Shown here in pieces: positions 46,942 to 57,816 of a stretch of DNA of 64,000 nt. Location of the stretch: the NCBI GenBank assembly GCA_963855995.1, contig OY979718.1, positions 35,789,059-35,853,058 on the forward strand, read 5' to 3'. Made by a program: the position numbers and the translations under genes. The notes beneath the pieces were generated by a model. The model ran no database searches, was not told where the DNA came from, and saw only the letters and a program-made list of their open reading frames with translations. The stretch is from Muricea muricata. Lineage: Eukaryota; Cnidaria; Anthozoa; Malacalcyonacea; Plexauridae. Each line of letters opens with the position of its first letter. Position 1 is the stretch's first letter.

Positions 46942-47449
46942 CTAACATGGGAAATTTCTGTCTGATTTCTCTATGTATCACCGTCCTCTGTTCCTTGTCA
47001 TCTTCTGTTGCAACCACAAGCTTGCACGTTTTATCTTCGTTACTGACAAAGCCCTTCAATTTCTCAAGCACTTCAGAGGATAGCACTGAATTCTCAATTT
47101 CTTCTTGAATAAATACTTCAGGCAACTCTGTACTGGTTAAGTGAACAGTTTTTCCATCAAGGTTTATTTCATTGACCAGAAAATCGGAGTATCTTTGCTT
47201 TAATATGCCACAGAAACCTTCATGCTTACTGAGGTATTGTGAGATGCCTACATCACATTCTGAACGGCGAGGGGTTGTGTGTTTAGGATCAGATTGTTGG
47301 AAAGCATTTTCATTTGTACTTTCCTCTTCTAATGGTTCGTGACTTACTTTGGGATCTGACGGTGTTTCTTTACACTGTTCAGATGAGTTTTCATCAAGTT
47401 TTTGCCGCTTTTCTGGAGGCTGGTTCTCGTTGGAAAGATCCGCCATCAT
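46942..47449 (-). CDS. PUS7: PUS7 pseudouridine synthase, exon 1 (start)
   Basis: First exon of a six-exon gene: 47449-46942, 45804-45289, 44081-43780, 40835-40766, 39471-39252, 37579-37327 (1,869 nt, 622 residues, close to 661 in human PUS7). Two adjacent ATGs (47449 and 47446) open MMADLSNENQPPEKRQKLDE, an acidic low-complexity N-terminus. The second ATG has the better context (ATGG). Then DVGISQYLSKHEGFCGILKQRYSDFLVNEI begins the TruD domain. The exon ends in phase 1 at donor GTAATT. PUS7 acts in nucleus and cytoplasm as a stand-alone enzyme. The frame stays open upstream to 47638 through a MULE inverted repeat, so a longer N-terminus is possible if transcription starts in the element. Confidence 0.92.
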
Positions 47450-47535
47450 GCTTTCCACTGAGCTGTATATCAGCAGCAGTGAACTCAAATAAGACTGGAA
47501 CGCTACGTGGAGCTGAAATTTTGAAGCCAAGATGG

Positions 47536-48031
47536 CAATCTCGTTCCCCGAGCCTGCGATCCCTTGGGAAGGAAACGGAGGCTCTGGGACAATCCGTGAT
47601 CGACATACAAAAAACTGTATGTCGCTTGTACTGCGCATGCGTTGGAAAAAAATAGTTCAATAAGACGAAGGGAAGAAGCTGGCATTTAAGTGACTTTCCA
47701 TAACTAGTAGGCAAGATACAAATCGTGTCTTTCCGGTCGACAACAACAGCCTTTACCGCTTCGTACTGACACTCCTTCAATTTGAGATTCTTCTTACCCA
47801 GTCGCTCTAACGCTTCGTCCAACACAGAATTAAATAAACTAATATTTTCCACTGACATTACAAACAAAATAGTAAAAGTATTGTTCCAAAAAGCTTTAGA
47901 AAAAGGCTATTGCGGCTTATTGAATCGCATGCGCAGTACAGGTGACATACAGTTTTTTGTATGTCGATCACGGATTATCCCAGAGCCTCCGTTTCCTTCC
48001 CAAGGGATCGCAGGCTCGGGGAACGAGATTG
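47536..48031 (-). mobile_element. Mutator-like (MULE) element with captured RecQ-like helicase start, copy 2
   Basis: 496 bp with a perfect 9-bp target duplication CCAAGATGG (47527-47535 and 48032-48040). The TIRs of about 105 bp start CAATCTCGTTCCCCGAGCC and are nearly identical to copy 1 (7411-7883). It lies 87 bp upstream of the first PUS7 ATG, in the presumed 5' UTR or promoter. The interior carries the helicase segment on the minus strand, in the same direction as PUS7. Confidence 0.88.
47660..47867 (-). pseudogene. Captured RecQ-like helicase N-terminal segment in the MULE
   Basis: The minus-strand open frame begins MFVMSVENISLFNSVLDEAL, continues through LKECQYEAVKAVVVDRKDTI (Q-motif region) and reaches ILPTSYGKS, a Walker A (helicase motif I), then LLPFVL. 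It stops being helicase-like at the inner edge of the TIR. Only about 65 residues of a helicase are present, so it cannot be active alone. It could be a donor for chimeric transcripts. Confidence 0.65.
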
Positions 48032-48704
48032 CCAAGATGGCGGAAATTGAAGCCTGGCTTGTAGGTATGATCCAGGCCCCTGCGCGGAAATATTACTGAA
48101 TTCCGTATGAAAAATCGGCATCATCTTATGTGAAAATTTCATATTTTCGGCCGACTATTTTTTTTTTATTACGGATTTCCAATGGCAATAGAAATTATAG
48201 CCAGTGGTCTTTCAGAATAACCATATTTTAGAAACAGTTCATCATAAAAAGCAAAGTTATTTGGCGAATGAAATTCAAGTTCAGAAAAAACCCCGTGGAG
48301 AAACACAAGCAAACTTTTGTTTTTCTCGACCACCTATGAGGGATTTGAACAAAACGCAGAATAATATGGACTGCAGTTGGATTAATCTTACCTTTTCGTT
48401 TAGTTTTTAGCTTTTAGGTAGGGTATTTACCGTTAAAATCAGCATTTAGGTGCAAAAATTGAAAAACATCGATCGGAAAACTTTAGTCATTTTTCAGCTC
48501 CCGCGAAGCCCACGCAGAAAACACGCGTGTTTTATACCTACAAGACGGCCTTCAATTTCCGCCATCTTGGCTTCACCCAAAGCTCAGGCTATTTACCTGA
48601 AGGTATCGTTCCAGCAGTGAACTCACAACCAAATTTTGGAATTCCTCAGCAAGAGCTCCGAAATTAGAATTTCCCAAAATTCCTTAAATAACTTGTTTAT
48701 CCCC

Positions 48705-48830
48705 AATAGACACTTCCCGAATTTGCTTGAGTGCACACGAAACAATAGCTTGAAATCGAGGCGGGGTATGAAGCCTATTGAAAAGAAGTGTTTTTTATGC
48801 CCACATAATAAATTCGGGAAGTGTCTATTA
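48705..48830. repeat. Small hairpin inside the hAT element
   Basis: AATAGACACTTCCCGAATTT at 48705 and its complement ending at 48830. Confidence 0.65.
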
Positions 48831-49035
48831 CCCTGGAAGTACGATTTTATACCGCTGACACTGTAGCGGCATTGTTGTAATGTTGTTACATGTATGCTGT
48901 AGACACTAGACAGTAGTCTAGACACATTGGCTAGACACACCATAAACAAAATTAAACATTGCGGTCGAGCAAGCGATGTTTGTTATTTTTTATTAAAATT
49001 AAAATGATCAGATGCGATACTGACTGTCTGACAGC

Positions 49036-51168
49036 ATGAGCGACGAATCATCGAATGAGTCTGAGGCTTTATCAGACTACGGGCCAGACAACTGCGAATC
49101 ACTACAACTTCCAACAGCAAATTCGAAGCCGAAGCAGGTCCAGAACAAGCGATATGTTCAACAGTTTAGAGACAAGTGGTTGCAAGATCCAAACTTCAAA
49201 GATTGGTTAGTTCGCCCTTCTCCTGGAAAGTCAAGTGCCACATGTAGAGCATGCCAAAAACCAGTTTCGTGCTTGAGATCGTCTCTTCTTAGACATTCCA
49301 AATCCGAAATTCACAAAAAGGCAATGAAATCTCGACAGCCTGGCCAACAACAGGGAAATCTTGTCCAATGTTTTCGACGGCAAGAGGAGAACAGCTTGTT
49401 TAAGGAAACATTCGAAGTCCGAGTATGTGCTTTTCTTGCAGAGCGCAACCTTCCGTTAAGTCTCATTGGTCCGTTGGTAAGTTTGTTTAAGTCCACGGCA
49501 CCTGTTAATGGCAAAGAGGTCGAAGTATTGAAGGGCATTCACTTGTCAACAACCCGATGTACCAATATTTTGCGACAAGGACTTGGACTGTATTTTTCGA
49601 AGGAACTTGTGCAGATACTACGCGACACCTACTTCAGCATAATCCCCGATGAAACTACAGACGTTTCCACGGACAAACAGTTGGGAATTTGTGTGGTTTA
49701 CTTTGATGAACTAACTGTGCAGCCAGTGACACGGTTTTTCGATATGGTGGAAGTAGAAACAGCGACTGCAGTCGGCCTTTACAACGCAATCAAAAGTTCG
49801 TTTGAAGAAAAGAAGATTCCTATCAAGAATATTATTGGATATTCATCGGACACGACAAATGTAATGTTCGGTGAGCACCAAAGTGTTGTCTCGCTGCTGA
49901 AGAAAGATGCCCCTTATGTTTTGGCTGTGAAATGTAGTTGCCACATGATTCACCTTTGCGCAACTTATGCTTGTCTTAAAATGTCAACGACGCTGGAAGA
50001 TCTGTGTAGGAATACTTATTCTTACTTCAACAGATCGAGTCTGAGACAGCACGAATTCCACGAGTTTCAAGAATTTGTTGAAACTAAGCCACACAAGCTT
50101 CTGGGAATCGGTCAAACAAGACGGTTATCTTTGGAATCGTGCGTTAGAAGGGTCCTCGAACAGTGGGATGCTCTCCGCCTTTATTTTACATCCGTGGTAA
50201 ATGAGAAGAAAGATCCTTCATATACGACCGAGTCTATAACTAAAGGTCTTTCAAACAAGTATCTGAAAGCGCAGTTAGAGTTCCTAAGTTTCCAATTGCA
50301 CCGCCTAAATGACTTCAACACATTATTCCAATCATCCGATCCTGTCCTTCATCATGTTCGCGACGAAGTACACAAGCTGCTGAAATGCATCCTGTCAGAT
50401 TTCATGAAAATTGATGTTGTCAAGAGCTGTGATCCATTCACTGTGCCTCTCGATGACCCAATCAACAATGTTCATGTTGATCAAGTCTACGTTGGAATAC
50501 TTGCAACAACGACGTTGCATGAATGCCATGAAATCGATCAAGATCCCCGAGCTGTTAGAAAGGTAAAGATGTCATGTCTGGAATTCATGCTGGAAGCAGT
50601 AAAGCAAATTAGATCGCGTTTTGACCTCAGTGGTTCAGCTTATAAACTTGTTGAGTTTGTTCTTCCTGAGAATGCTGTGAAGTGCTGCCCTCCATGTCTC
50701 CAGGAGCTTTTCGTTAAATTTCCATATTTAACTGGTGTCGCAGATAAAATGCTAGTTGATGCAGAATGGCGAAAACAGGCGCTGGAAGAATCTTCAGAGA
50801 TAAATAAAGATGAATCATCATGGCAACATTGGCAGAATCGTTTAAGTACGCGCACGTTCGATGGGAAATTGAAGTACGCTAATTTAATGAAAGTCATTGG
50901 TTGCATCATGTCCATACCTTCGTCAAATGCTGCGGTGGAAAGGCTATTTAGTCTTTTAAAGCTGGTCAAAACTGACACAAGAAACTCTTTAAAGAGAGAA
51001 AGTCTTGTCGGACTTCTTCATACCAAAGAAGGCCTCAGAGCGGAGTCTTGTCGTGCTCATGATTTGAAAACAAATCCCGAGCTTTTGACTCTTCTAAGAG
51101 CTTTCAAAAGCAATGCGACGGATAGCGTAGCCAACCAACGGAACATGCTGCAATTATCAAGCCAGTAA
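49036..51168 (+). CDS. hAT-family transposase, BED-like zinc finger, full length
   Basis: Single open exon of 710 codons from ATG 49036. The N-terminus has a BED/TTF-like finger with C70, C73, H87 and H93 (C-x2-C-x13-H-x5-H). The RNase H-like core follows, with the expected acidic residues: Asp in IPDETTD (about 205), Asp in GYSSDTTN (about 272), a C-x2-H-type motif in KCSCHMIH (about 300-306), and the Glu of SSNAAVERLFSLL near the C-terminus in the hATC dimerisation domain. No stops or frame changes and all catalytic positions present, so it is either a recently active transposase or a domesticated protein. It lies between PUS7 and KNTC1 in the opposite orientation to both. The closest well-known relatives are ZBED/SCAND3-type hAT proteins. 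Confidence 0.88.
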   Translation: MSDESSNESEALSDYGPDNCESLQLPTANSKPKQVQNKRYVQQFRDKWLQDPNFKDWLVRPSPGKSSATCRACQKPVSCLRSSLLRHSKSEIHKKAMKSRQPGQQQGNLVQCFRRQEENSLFKETFEVRVCAFLAERNLPLSLIGPLVSLFKSTAPVNGKEVEVLKGIHLSTTRCTNILRQGLGLYFSKELVQILRDTYFSIIPDETTDVSTDKQLGICVVYFDELTVQPVTRFFDMVEVETATAVGLYNAIKSSFEEKKIPIKNIIGYSSDTTNVMFGEHQSVVSLLKKDAPYVLAVKCSCHMIHLCATYACLKMSTTLEDLCRNTYSYFNRSSLRQHEFHEFQEFVETKPHKLLGIGQTRRLSLESCVRRVLEQWDALRLYFTSVVNEKKDPSYTTESITKGLSNKYLKAQLEFLSFQLHRLNDFNTLFQSSDPVLHHVRDEVHKLLKCILSDFMKIDVVKSCDPFTVPLDDPINNVHVDQVYVGILATTTLHECHEIDQDPRAVRKVKMSCLEFMLEAVKQIRSRFDLSGSAYKLVEFVLPENAVKCCPPCLQELFVKFPYLTGVADKMLVDAEWRKQALEESSEINKDESSWQHWQNRLSTRTFDGKLKYANLMKVIGCIMSIPSSNAAVERLFSLLKLVKTDTRNSLKRESLVGLLHTKEGLRAESCRAHDLKTNPELLTLLRAFKSNATDSVANQRNMLQLSSQ

Positions 51169-51868
51169 CATCGCGGATCTTTCCATAAACACTTTTCTAG
51201 TTTGACTCTTTGAGTTTTGTTAATGTTTTGTTAATGTTATCGTAGGAGCACTATAATTCTATATTATTATAAAGGCCCCCACACCAGACGCGATTTCGGA
51301 TTTGGCAACATGGCCCGCCTTGTTACGTATTTCACCGACAATAAGTTTGATCCGGATTTAGTTAAAATAATTATTAGCGCTATCCAGAACACTTTGAATC
51401 TGTCTTCGATTAATCTGGTTTTCAATTGCGTATCTTTTATAGACGGTTTCAAAAACTAAGAAGAATATTACCATTCATTGCATGAATACTTTGACTCGAG
51501 CCAATATCTTTGTCTAAATGTCTAAATCTCAAAAATTCCTTAAAAAAATCCTTAAAAAATGGAATTCCTTACATAATTCCTTAAAACTTGCAAAATTCCT
51601 GTTTCTAAGGATAAATCCTTAGAAGTGAGAGCACTGTATATCAGTATGTAACTGGATGTGTGTAAATAGATGATGACAGAGTAAAAAAAATCAGTAACCA
51701 ATTTCAGGACGCTATTGCGCGTAAGTTAAAACGTGAAATCATTTAAAGATAGGTTACAGTCGCATCTGCGCATGCACCAGTTTTCCATGCTTTGTTTACT
51801 TCCGGCACCTACAAACAATAACATTCTCCCCAGTCTTCTAGTATTGCACCATAACTAATTATTATTCA

Positions 51869-52146
51869 TTGCGGAAATTTTATCTAAGAGGAGCGATAGC
51901 GAAGCTTCAAGCTCAAATCCTACGAGTTCGAGCGCAAATCGTGCTTAAACTGCATGCAGATTTATGCAGAAAGGATTACTATGCCAACAGATGGTCGTCT
52001 AGAATCTATTTATATGAATTGTTTCCTCGATGGCGGGAATTTAAAGACAAGCACGCTCTGAAAACAGATGCGGATGTTGCGTGCAAATATTGTTACATTC
52101 CTTCGACGCTACAGAAGCCCCAAAAGTGACAAAACAGGCTTTGTGG
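51869..52146 (+). pseudogene. Exon-like open segment in the 3-kb unit
   Basis: Encodes YLYELFPRWREFKDKHALKT and then DADVA, after which the likely continuation is one frame over (RRYRSPKSDKTGF) up to a donor-like GTAAGA at 52147. The pattern RW..FK...LKTDADVA looks like a conserved domain of repetitive proteins in invertebrate genomes, but I cannot name it. The start is given as TTG/ATG-ambiguous and the frame change suggests decay. Confidence 0.3.
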
Positions 52147-53144
52147 TAAGAACTTGATTAATTAACAATACATGAAAGTAGCCAATTTCATATGGTAACG
52201 AACTATAACGTTTCCTGATAGGTTTGCGTCTTTTCATTCAGCCACTTTCTCACGCAGAGTCGCAGACTAGTAATATTCATGAGACAGTTAAGGCTACAAT
52301 TTCATGGCTCGGAAGTGAAGCCACATATTAATACCATCACCAAGTAAGTGAATATGTCTTCTATTTCTTTGCAGCAATGTTTTTGAAAAGCTCTATGCTC
52401 TCAAGACGCGAATTTGCCGGTTGTATTTTTTATTTTTATATCTGTCAAACGTCTTCGCTCTCATGGTGTGTAAAATCAGTATAAAATAATCGAGGCTTTT
52501 TTGTATGTTAAACTTTCCATGTGTCGTATTTATGGCTTTGAAATATGAAACCGCACATGTTTGTCCGACATAAAACAGTTATAAATTTCAGGACAAATAA
52601 TATATGGACACAATTTTGAAATAGGAAATATATACTATCGTCCAAAGCTGCCAATGTGACAAATTCTTTTGTATCCAATCAGAAACAGCGAGAGTCAGAA
52701 GGCAAATTCAAATTCGACTATTATCTTCTCACAAATCAACTGTTTTTATCAATATATGTATCATACTATATAGGGATGTCCATATAATGTGATGATGTAT
52801 CACTGTATCAAATATTCAAATACCTTTAACCTGTGGGTCGTTCGCAAAAAAACAAAGTTACATGTTAGGGGTAATAGGATAAATTAGTTAAGTCTAGGAT
52901 TCCTGGTTTAAGAGCCTGTCATATGCATGGTAAGGACAAAGCACTATCCAAAGCATCATATGTCCCTGGACATATGTGAACACCCAGCCATTTGACTTGA
53001 AAAAACAGTTGACCAATTTCCAGCCCTTTTGTAAAACAAATGGCTACATGTTTGGAAATTCCCCTCACATGCCTATCATACTTTACTACTTCAATTGCAA
53101 ATGCTGAATGTTCATTGTTACTGACATTTTTATATTTTTATTTC

Positions 53145-53873
53145 AGACCTTTAGTGTACGAAGAAGAGGAGACACTAACTTGTAGCGAGGGTAGTGATGA
53201 AACAAAGAAAGAGGACACTCCTTGAATGATTGAATATTTGTAGGAGGAATGGTGCTTTTCCATTCCTACTACATTGCTGTATTAATTGATGAGTGCCAAT
53301 ATGTGAAAACTATGAATTAATTTGTTTGCAAAATAACCTTAGTGTATGTTCCCCAAAGAAAAAAGTACTATTCTTGGTTAACTTGCTTTGTATGACACAG
53401 TTTACAGTCGCAGCAATATAAGTGTTCCAAAAATATCCAACCAATTGATTTGCTCAAATTTAGAAGTTCCTCTGATCAATTCCTCAATATTTTTTGAAAA
53501 GTTTATCACAATGTTCAAAACTTTCTGTTTATTGACCAATCAGAATTCTCACAAATAAGATATAGCATTGTGATAGGTAATTTAACAGGAAGTTGTTGTG
53601 TCATGCTTCTATTTTGCTGTGACTGTAATGTGACACATGTATTAAATAAGATCTGTTCATTGTCCTGGTGGTGAAGAAACATTGACTGTAACCAGTGAAG
53701 AAGACAGTGACAGTTATGTTGAGGGAATATCAGCTCAGCTACCCAATTCACCACCTCCCATTGGTGATGCCCCACAGTCAGCAAATAGACAGCAGACCCC
53801 ATGTCTACTGTCTTCTCCCAAGTCTTCCTCCTTTTTGCTGAACATTTCTTCCATGAAAAAATCTGAATCCTAG
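53145..53873 (+). pseudogene. Acidic exon-like segments in the 3-kb unit
   Basis: After a consensus acceptor (TATTTCAG at about 53144), an open segment encodes EEEETLTCSEGSDETKKEDT and stops at 53225. From about 53660 a related segment follows, GGEETLTVTSEEDSDSYVEG, with a Pro/Ser-rich tail to a stop at 53873. The two share the EETLT.(T)SE pattern, as if one were a duplicated or alternative terminal exon. Function unknown. Confidence 0.3.
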
Positions 53874-54754
53874 ACAGGGAACACTACTATAGATTATACT
53901 AAATAACTACTAATAATATCAAATAAGTAATGGTCACTATAAGAGATTTAATTCATATTTTAGTAAGAGTTGTACCTCTTTCTCATATTTTACAATATAA
54001 TAGAGCCTGACTACAAATTTGATGTATTTAATTTGTTTGATCAGCTAGGACAGGAGCTTGAGAGTTTAGAGTTTCTTAGTAATAAGCTATGCAATATGGC
54101 AAACTTGTCAACATGCAATTGTTAACACCTTTACATGCTTCCATAAAGTTCAAAAACATAGTAATGTAAAGATCTATAAAACGATCCCAAAATGATCTTA
54201 CTGTATGATCTGTATCACCGCTGTCTGTATTTTCATGCACTCTTCCGTTGTTCATGTATTGCCCGAAATCCCCTTCATGGCACGCGCTTAAACGAAAGTT
54301 GTTTCTCTCTCCCGAAGGCAGTGGCCACGACAAAAGCACATTGCAATATTGTCCAAGTTTGAGACAGCAGCAGCATTCTCAATAGTGCTTGCCTCGAAAT
54401 CGTCCAACGAACAACTTCTCTCGAAAGACTGCCATAACGTTCGACAACACAACTCTGTCTGCCTGGCAATGTGGATTGTTGAGGGTCCCGCAATAAAAAT
54501 CCGAACAAACTCGCACATTCGGTATTTCGGTTCGCCGAAATCGCCGCTATAGATTGCTTTAGATTAAAAAAATGGCTTTGGACAAAAACAGAAACGCTTC
54601 GCTGTTGCTGCACTCCTTCGCTCCTTGTTGGTAAAATTATATTGCATTGTTATGCCGACGAATGTAAGTACTTCATTTTATACAATTAAAGCTGATCAAA
54701 ACAAAAACGTAAACAAAGCTAGCGCATGCGCAGATGCGACTGTAACCTATCTTT

Positions 54755-57700
54755 ACATTTTTATATTAAGAAAGATAAGGCTTTTGGTGCATGACACAAT
54801 TTTTGTACAATAAGGACAAGAAATGAGCAAATACATGTTGCATGTGAATAATCGTAGGAATAATTGAGGACGGTAATCTTCAAGCCCTTTTCAACAATTA
54901 TATATCGTTTATAACACTATTTCAGATTTATCATATTTTTGGTAGTACGTTTGTCTTTGTTAACGATATAACAGTTGTGATTGTTTCTGAAACTAGCGAT
55001 TTATAAGTTCGTTTGGGAAGAAATTTCTGTCTTGGCTATTTTGTATCGAAGACTTGACAATTTAATATTGCCCTCGCTGACTTACGTCAAACGTCTACAG
55101 GGCTTCAAGCAACAATTTGTCGAACTTCCAGATAAGCTCCGGGGCTCAGAATAACCAAATCGCTACTCGTTCTTGGAGCTGAGCCCTTTTTGACATATGG
55201 CCTGGTTCCCGGTGCGCAACATGCCCGTGTATGCATGCCAGATTATTTTAAAGAATAATAAAGATTCCAACATATTCAAAACATCTTCGCTATTTTTCTT
55301 CATATGGTAATAAAAATTTATTTACCTCAAATTCCCAGGGGCAACTTAAAACTTGCGTTAGAGGTTATTTTATTTATTTTTTCTGACATTTAATTTCTGT
55401 TTTCTGACCTTGGATGGAACAACTTATTTTGCAGTGTTAAGTACAATTGTGCTACCGTAAAACCCCTCATAAAAGAACCATTTTGGCAACCAAAATACAA
55501 GAACTACTTCAGGCTGGAAAATTAAACTGGTTCTTAAAGAATCTGAATTGGCAGGTACTAGGAAGAAAACAAACACTGCAACGTTGCTAGCATCAATCGT
55601 GTCTTTCGGTCATGCATTGTTTCATCAAAACTACAACTGTTCTTGAATCTGCCGGACCAACTTCTTTCGAACTCAATCCTAAAAACAAGTGAACCTCCTA
55701 AATTACAGCACTATTGTTGAAAGCAGCTAGTAGCCACTTTCCTAATTTATAGTTCCACATTATTCCAGTCAAAGACATGAGAAAGCGTTTCTTCCACAAG
55801 CAAATATTTTTGTGCTAAGCGAATAGATAGTGTTTATTTGTTCCGAGTAACTCCATCAACATTATACTGTTCTCCCTGGACTTGGAATTATGTGAAACTA
55901 CTTGAACTAATCAGCCACACATAAAACACTCACGCCTTTCAATCAATGAAAAAGCTTCTTTTACAACATGTATATTATAAATATAATTTTATAATGTGAA
56001 AGTTTAAGAATAGTCAATGCAATAAACAAATTTTCAGTTAATTTTTAACATGACAGCCCCCTGCCCAATTCATATACAGAAATTAAATTTCATATGGTTC
56101 AAACAGGTTCGGCGGGGATCTTGCGTTTAAGTGCCTACGAAACGAAATTTTGTCAAGTATTTTCTTGAATGCATCACAATATTGCAGGATTTTTGTAGCT
56201 GGTCTTTGTGGAGATTATCAGCTTTCATTGGATATGCAAATAATACGTGGACATCACACCGCATAATTAGTGTCTATGAAATTGCTTATATAACAAGCGA
56301 AAATAACTGAAGCTGCACGTGCCTGTGCGTAGGCTGTGATTAATCACTAGGCCCCCTCGTTTATGTGCAATCGTTCGACTACTTCTGTCTTTGCAATGTA
56401 ACCAAGAAAATAGAGGACAAATTTTGTTTCTTATGCACTATATTTATAAGTAATGCAAACAGCTAGAAACATCACAATCATACACGAACCCAGCCCTCAA
56501 CCGATACAGAACCTCTTATGCTTGTGAGTTACTAACTACTGATTATCTAGTGACCGTTGAGCCACTAACATGCAAAACATTGAAGTCAGTAAGGCTCCTA
56601 AGATGTTCTTACTTAAACTTCCGACCAGTAGCGAAGCCAGCTTTACAATTTGGTCTTGCTATGCAAATTTAAACCATTATCATCATTCATTTCTTTAGAA
56701 ATTGATCCTTACACGGTCTATAAACTCAGGAAAATTTGCATTTGCATGACCAAATGTCGGGCTGGTTTCGCCACTGCTTCTGACTTTTGGTGAAAACCAT
56801 ACCGTCAATATACAACTGCCTCTATATTTTAGATTAAACTATAAATAAAGTTAATAATATATTTTTATATTCTATTTCGTGAAGATGTCAGCTTGTATTA
56901 GGTAAAACCTTAAATTACTTTTCTCACTGTGCTTTTCAGTGTGCAGGTTTTGGATTTTAATAATTTAAAAAAATATTTGTGTGATGATAACACATGGTGA
57001 TGACCTTACCAAATTGTAAAATCTGAATACGACACACTAATGAGCAAGGGAACAATGACCGAGGGAACAAGTTCCATTAGATCAAATTTATTTACATGGA
57101 GGAAATGAAACCAAACATGTTCTCAAAATTTGAGAAAAGCCAGTAAACGAATATAGCAAAAAAGTACAATTTCAAGCACAAAGCTTGCGTGAAAAAACAA
57201 TACAGGCTGGCACCTTTCTGCAAAGTGTTTTTTTTATCAATATGTCCAATTCTAATTTATAACGGGTAGAACAAGAATTTTCTTACCCCAAAATACATGT
57301 ACAAGTTATATGCAATAAATGTTTATCATCTGGAAGTATTACTTTGCACGATTTTGAACTCACGCGTTGGAGCACTAAATACACCATATTCAGCGAAAAC
57401 GTAAGTTAAATACTTATGTCAGGGCTTTTTGTGAATACATAAGCAATGCGAGCTAAATAAAAGCATGTTTTGCGCACCAAATATAAACATAGAGCAGGGG
57501 CTGTTTTGCCCACTAATGGGGGCAATAATACTCCTTATTGCTTGTTGAGTGAAAATTTTATCTTTTGTATTTTTACTGGTATTGCTTAAATATTTAAAGG
57601 GGAGGGAGCTCTCAAGCCAAACAAAAATGCCCCAACTTATTTACATGTTCAATCCCTCCTGTGGATAAAGATTTTAGCGCAACATGTCGAGTTTCTGCTT

Positions 57701-57816
57701 GTGATTCCGCACATGCATGCACGTTTGCAGAACCGTGCAAAATATACTTATAAAACAAAACAAAACAAAAAACTATATATGTCACACAGTGCAAGTACCG
57801 TCCATTTTGCTGACGT
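54755..57816. other. Gene-poor region downstream of KNTC1
   Basis: No protein-like ORF or RNA gene was recognised apart from the hAT MITE at 56626-56776. An A-rich CAAAA repeat (57752-57774) lies just beyond the KNTC1 stop on its 3' side. On the transcribed strand it is T-rich, so it is not a poly(A) tail. Confidence 0.5.
56626..56776. mobile_element. hAT-type MITE, 151 bp
   Basis: The ends CAGTAGCGAAGCCAGC and GCTGGTTTCGCCACTG are inverted copies with similar inner arms (TTTGGTC.TGC..ATGCAAA). The 8-bp flanks CTTCCGAC and CTTCTGAC match at seven positions. Confidence 0.75.

Larger units (their letters stand above)
47520..48575. repeat. Inverted duplication of an AAGATGGCGGAAATTGAAG block, split by a MULE
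   Basis: TGAAGCCAAGATGG (47523) continuing at 48032 as CCAAGATGGCGGAAATTGAAG...CTTGTAGGTAT is matched in inverted form at 48535-48575 (ATACCTACAAG...CTTCAATTTCCGCCATCTTG). The MULE at 47536-48031 is inserted in the left arm. The block contains an AAGATGGCGG motif close to the YY1 consensus. It could be an old foldback element or a duplicated promoter/first-exon block; I cannot decide. Confidence 0.5.
48615..51636 (+). mobile_element. hAT DNA transposon with intact transposase
   Basis: Candidate ends CAGTGAACTCAC (48615) and GTGAGAGCACTG (to 51636) match at 10 of 12 positions as inverted repeats. Inside both ends are clustered ATTCCTTA motifs (for example 48678-48690 and 51531-51600), as expected for subterminal transposase-binding sites. 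The 8-bp flanks (CGTTCCAG, TATATCAG) agree at only four positions, so the target duplication is not clear. A hairpin MITE (48705-48830) lies between the left end and the gene. Confidence 0.6.
51745..54754. mobile_element. Unassigned 3.0-kb unit with perfect 31-bp inverted ends
   Basis: AAAGATAGGTTACAGTCGCA followed by TCTGCGCATGC (51745-51775) is repeated exactly in inverted form at 54724-54754. Read as TA plus GGTTACAG, the ends would have TA targets; other readings are possible and no longer target duplication is seen. Short exon-like open segments lie inside (51869-52146, 53145-53225, 53660-53873 on the plus strand; 54613-54076 on the minus strand). I do not recognise a transposase, so the superfamily is open. 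Confidence 0.55.

Noticed and set aside
54076..54613. Minus-strand ORFs at the right end of the 3-kb unit as a transposase
   Set aside because: They are open but show no catalytic motif I can identify, and the frames overlap each other.
57740..57780. A-rich tract beyond the KNTC1 stop as a retrocopy poly(A) tail
   Set aside because: The A-rich strand is opposite to the gene, so the transcribed strand is T-rich there.
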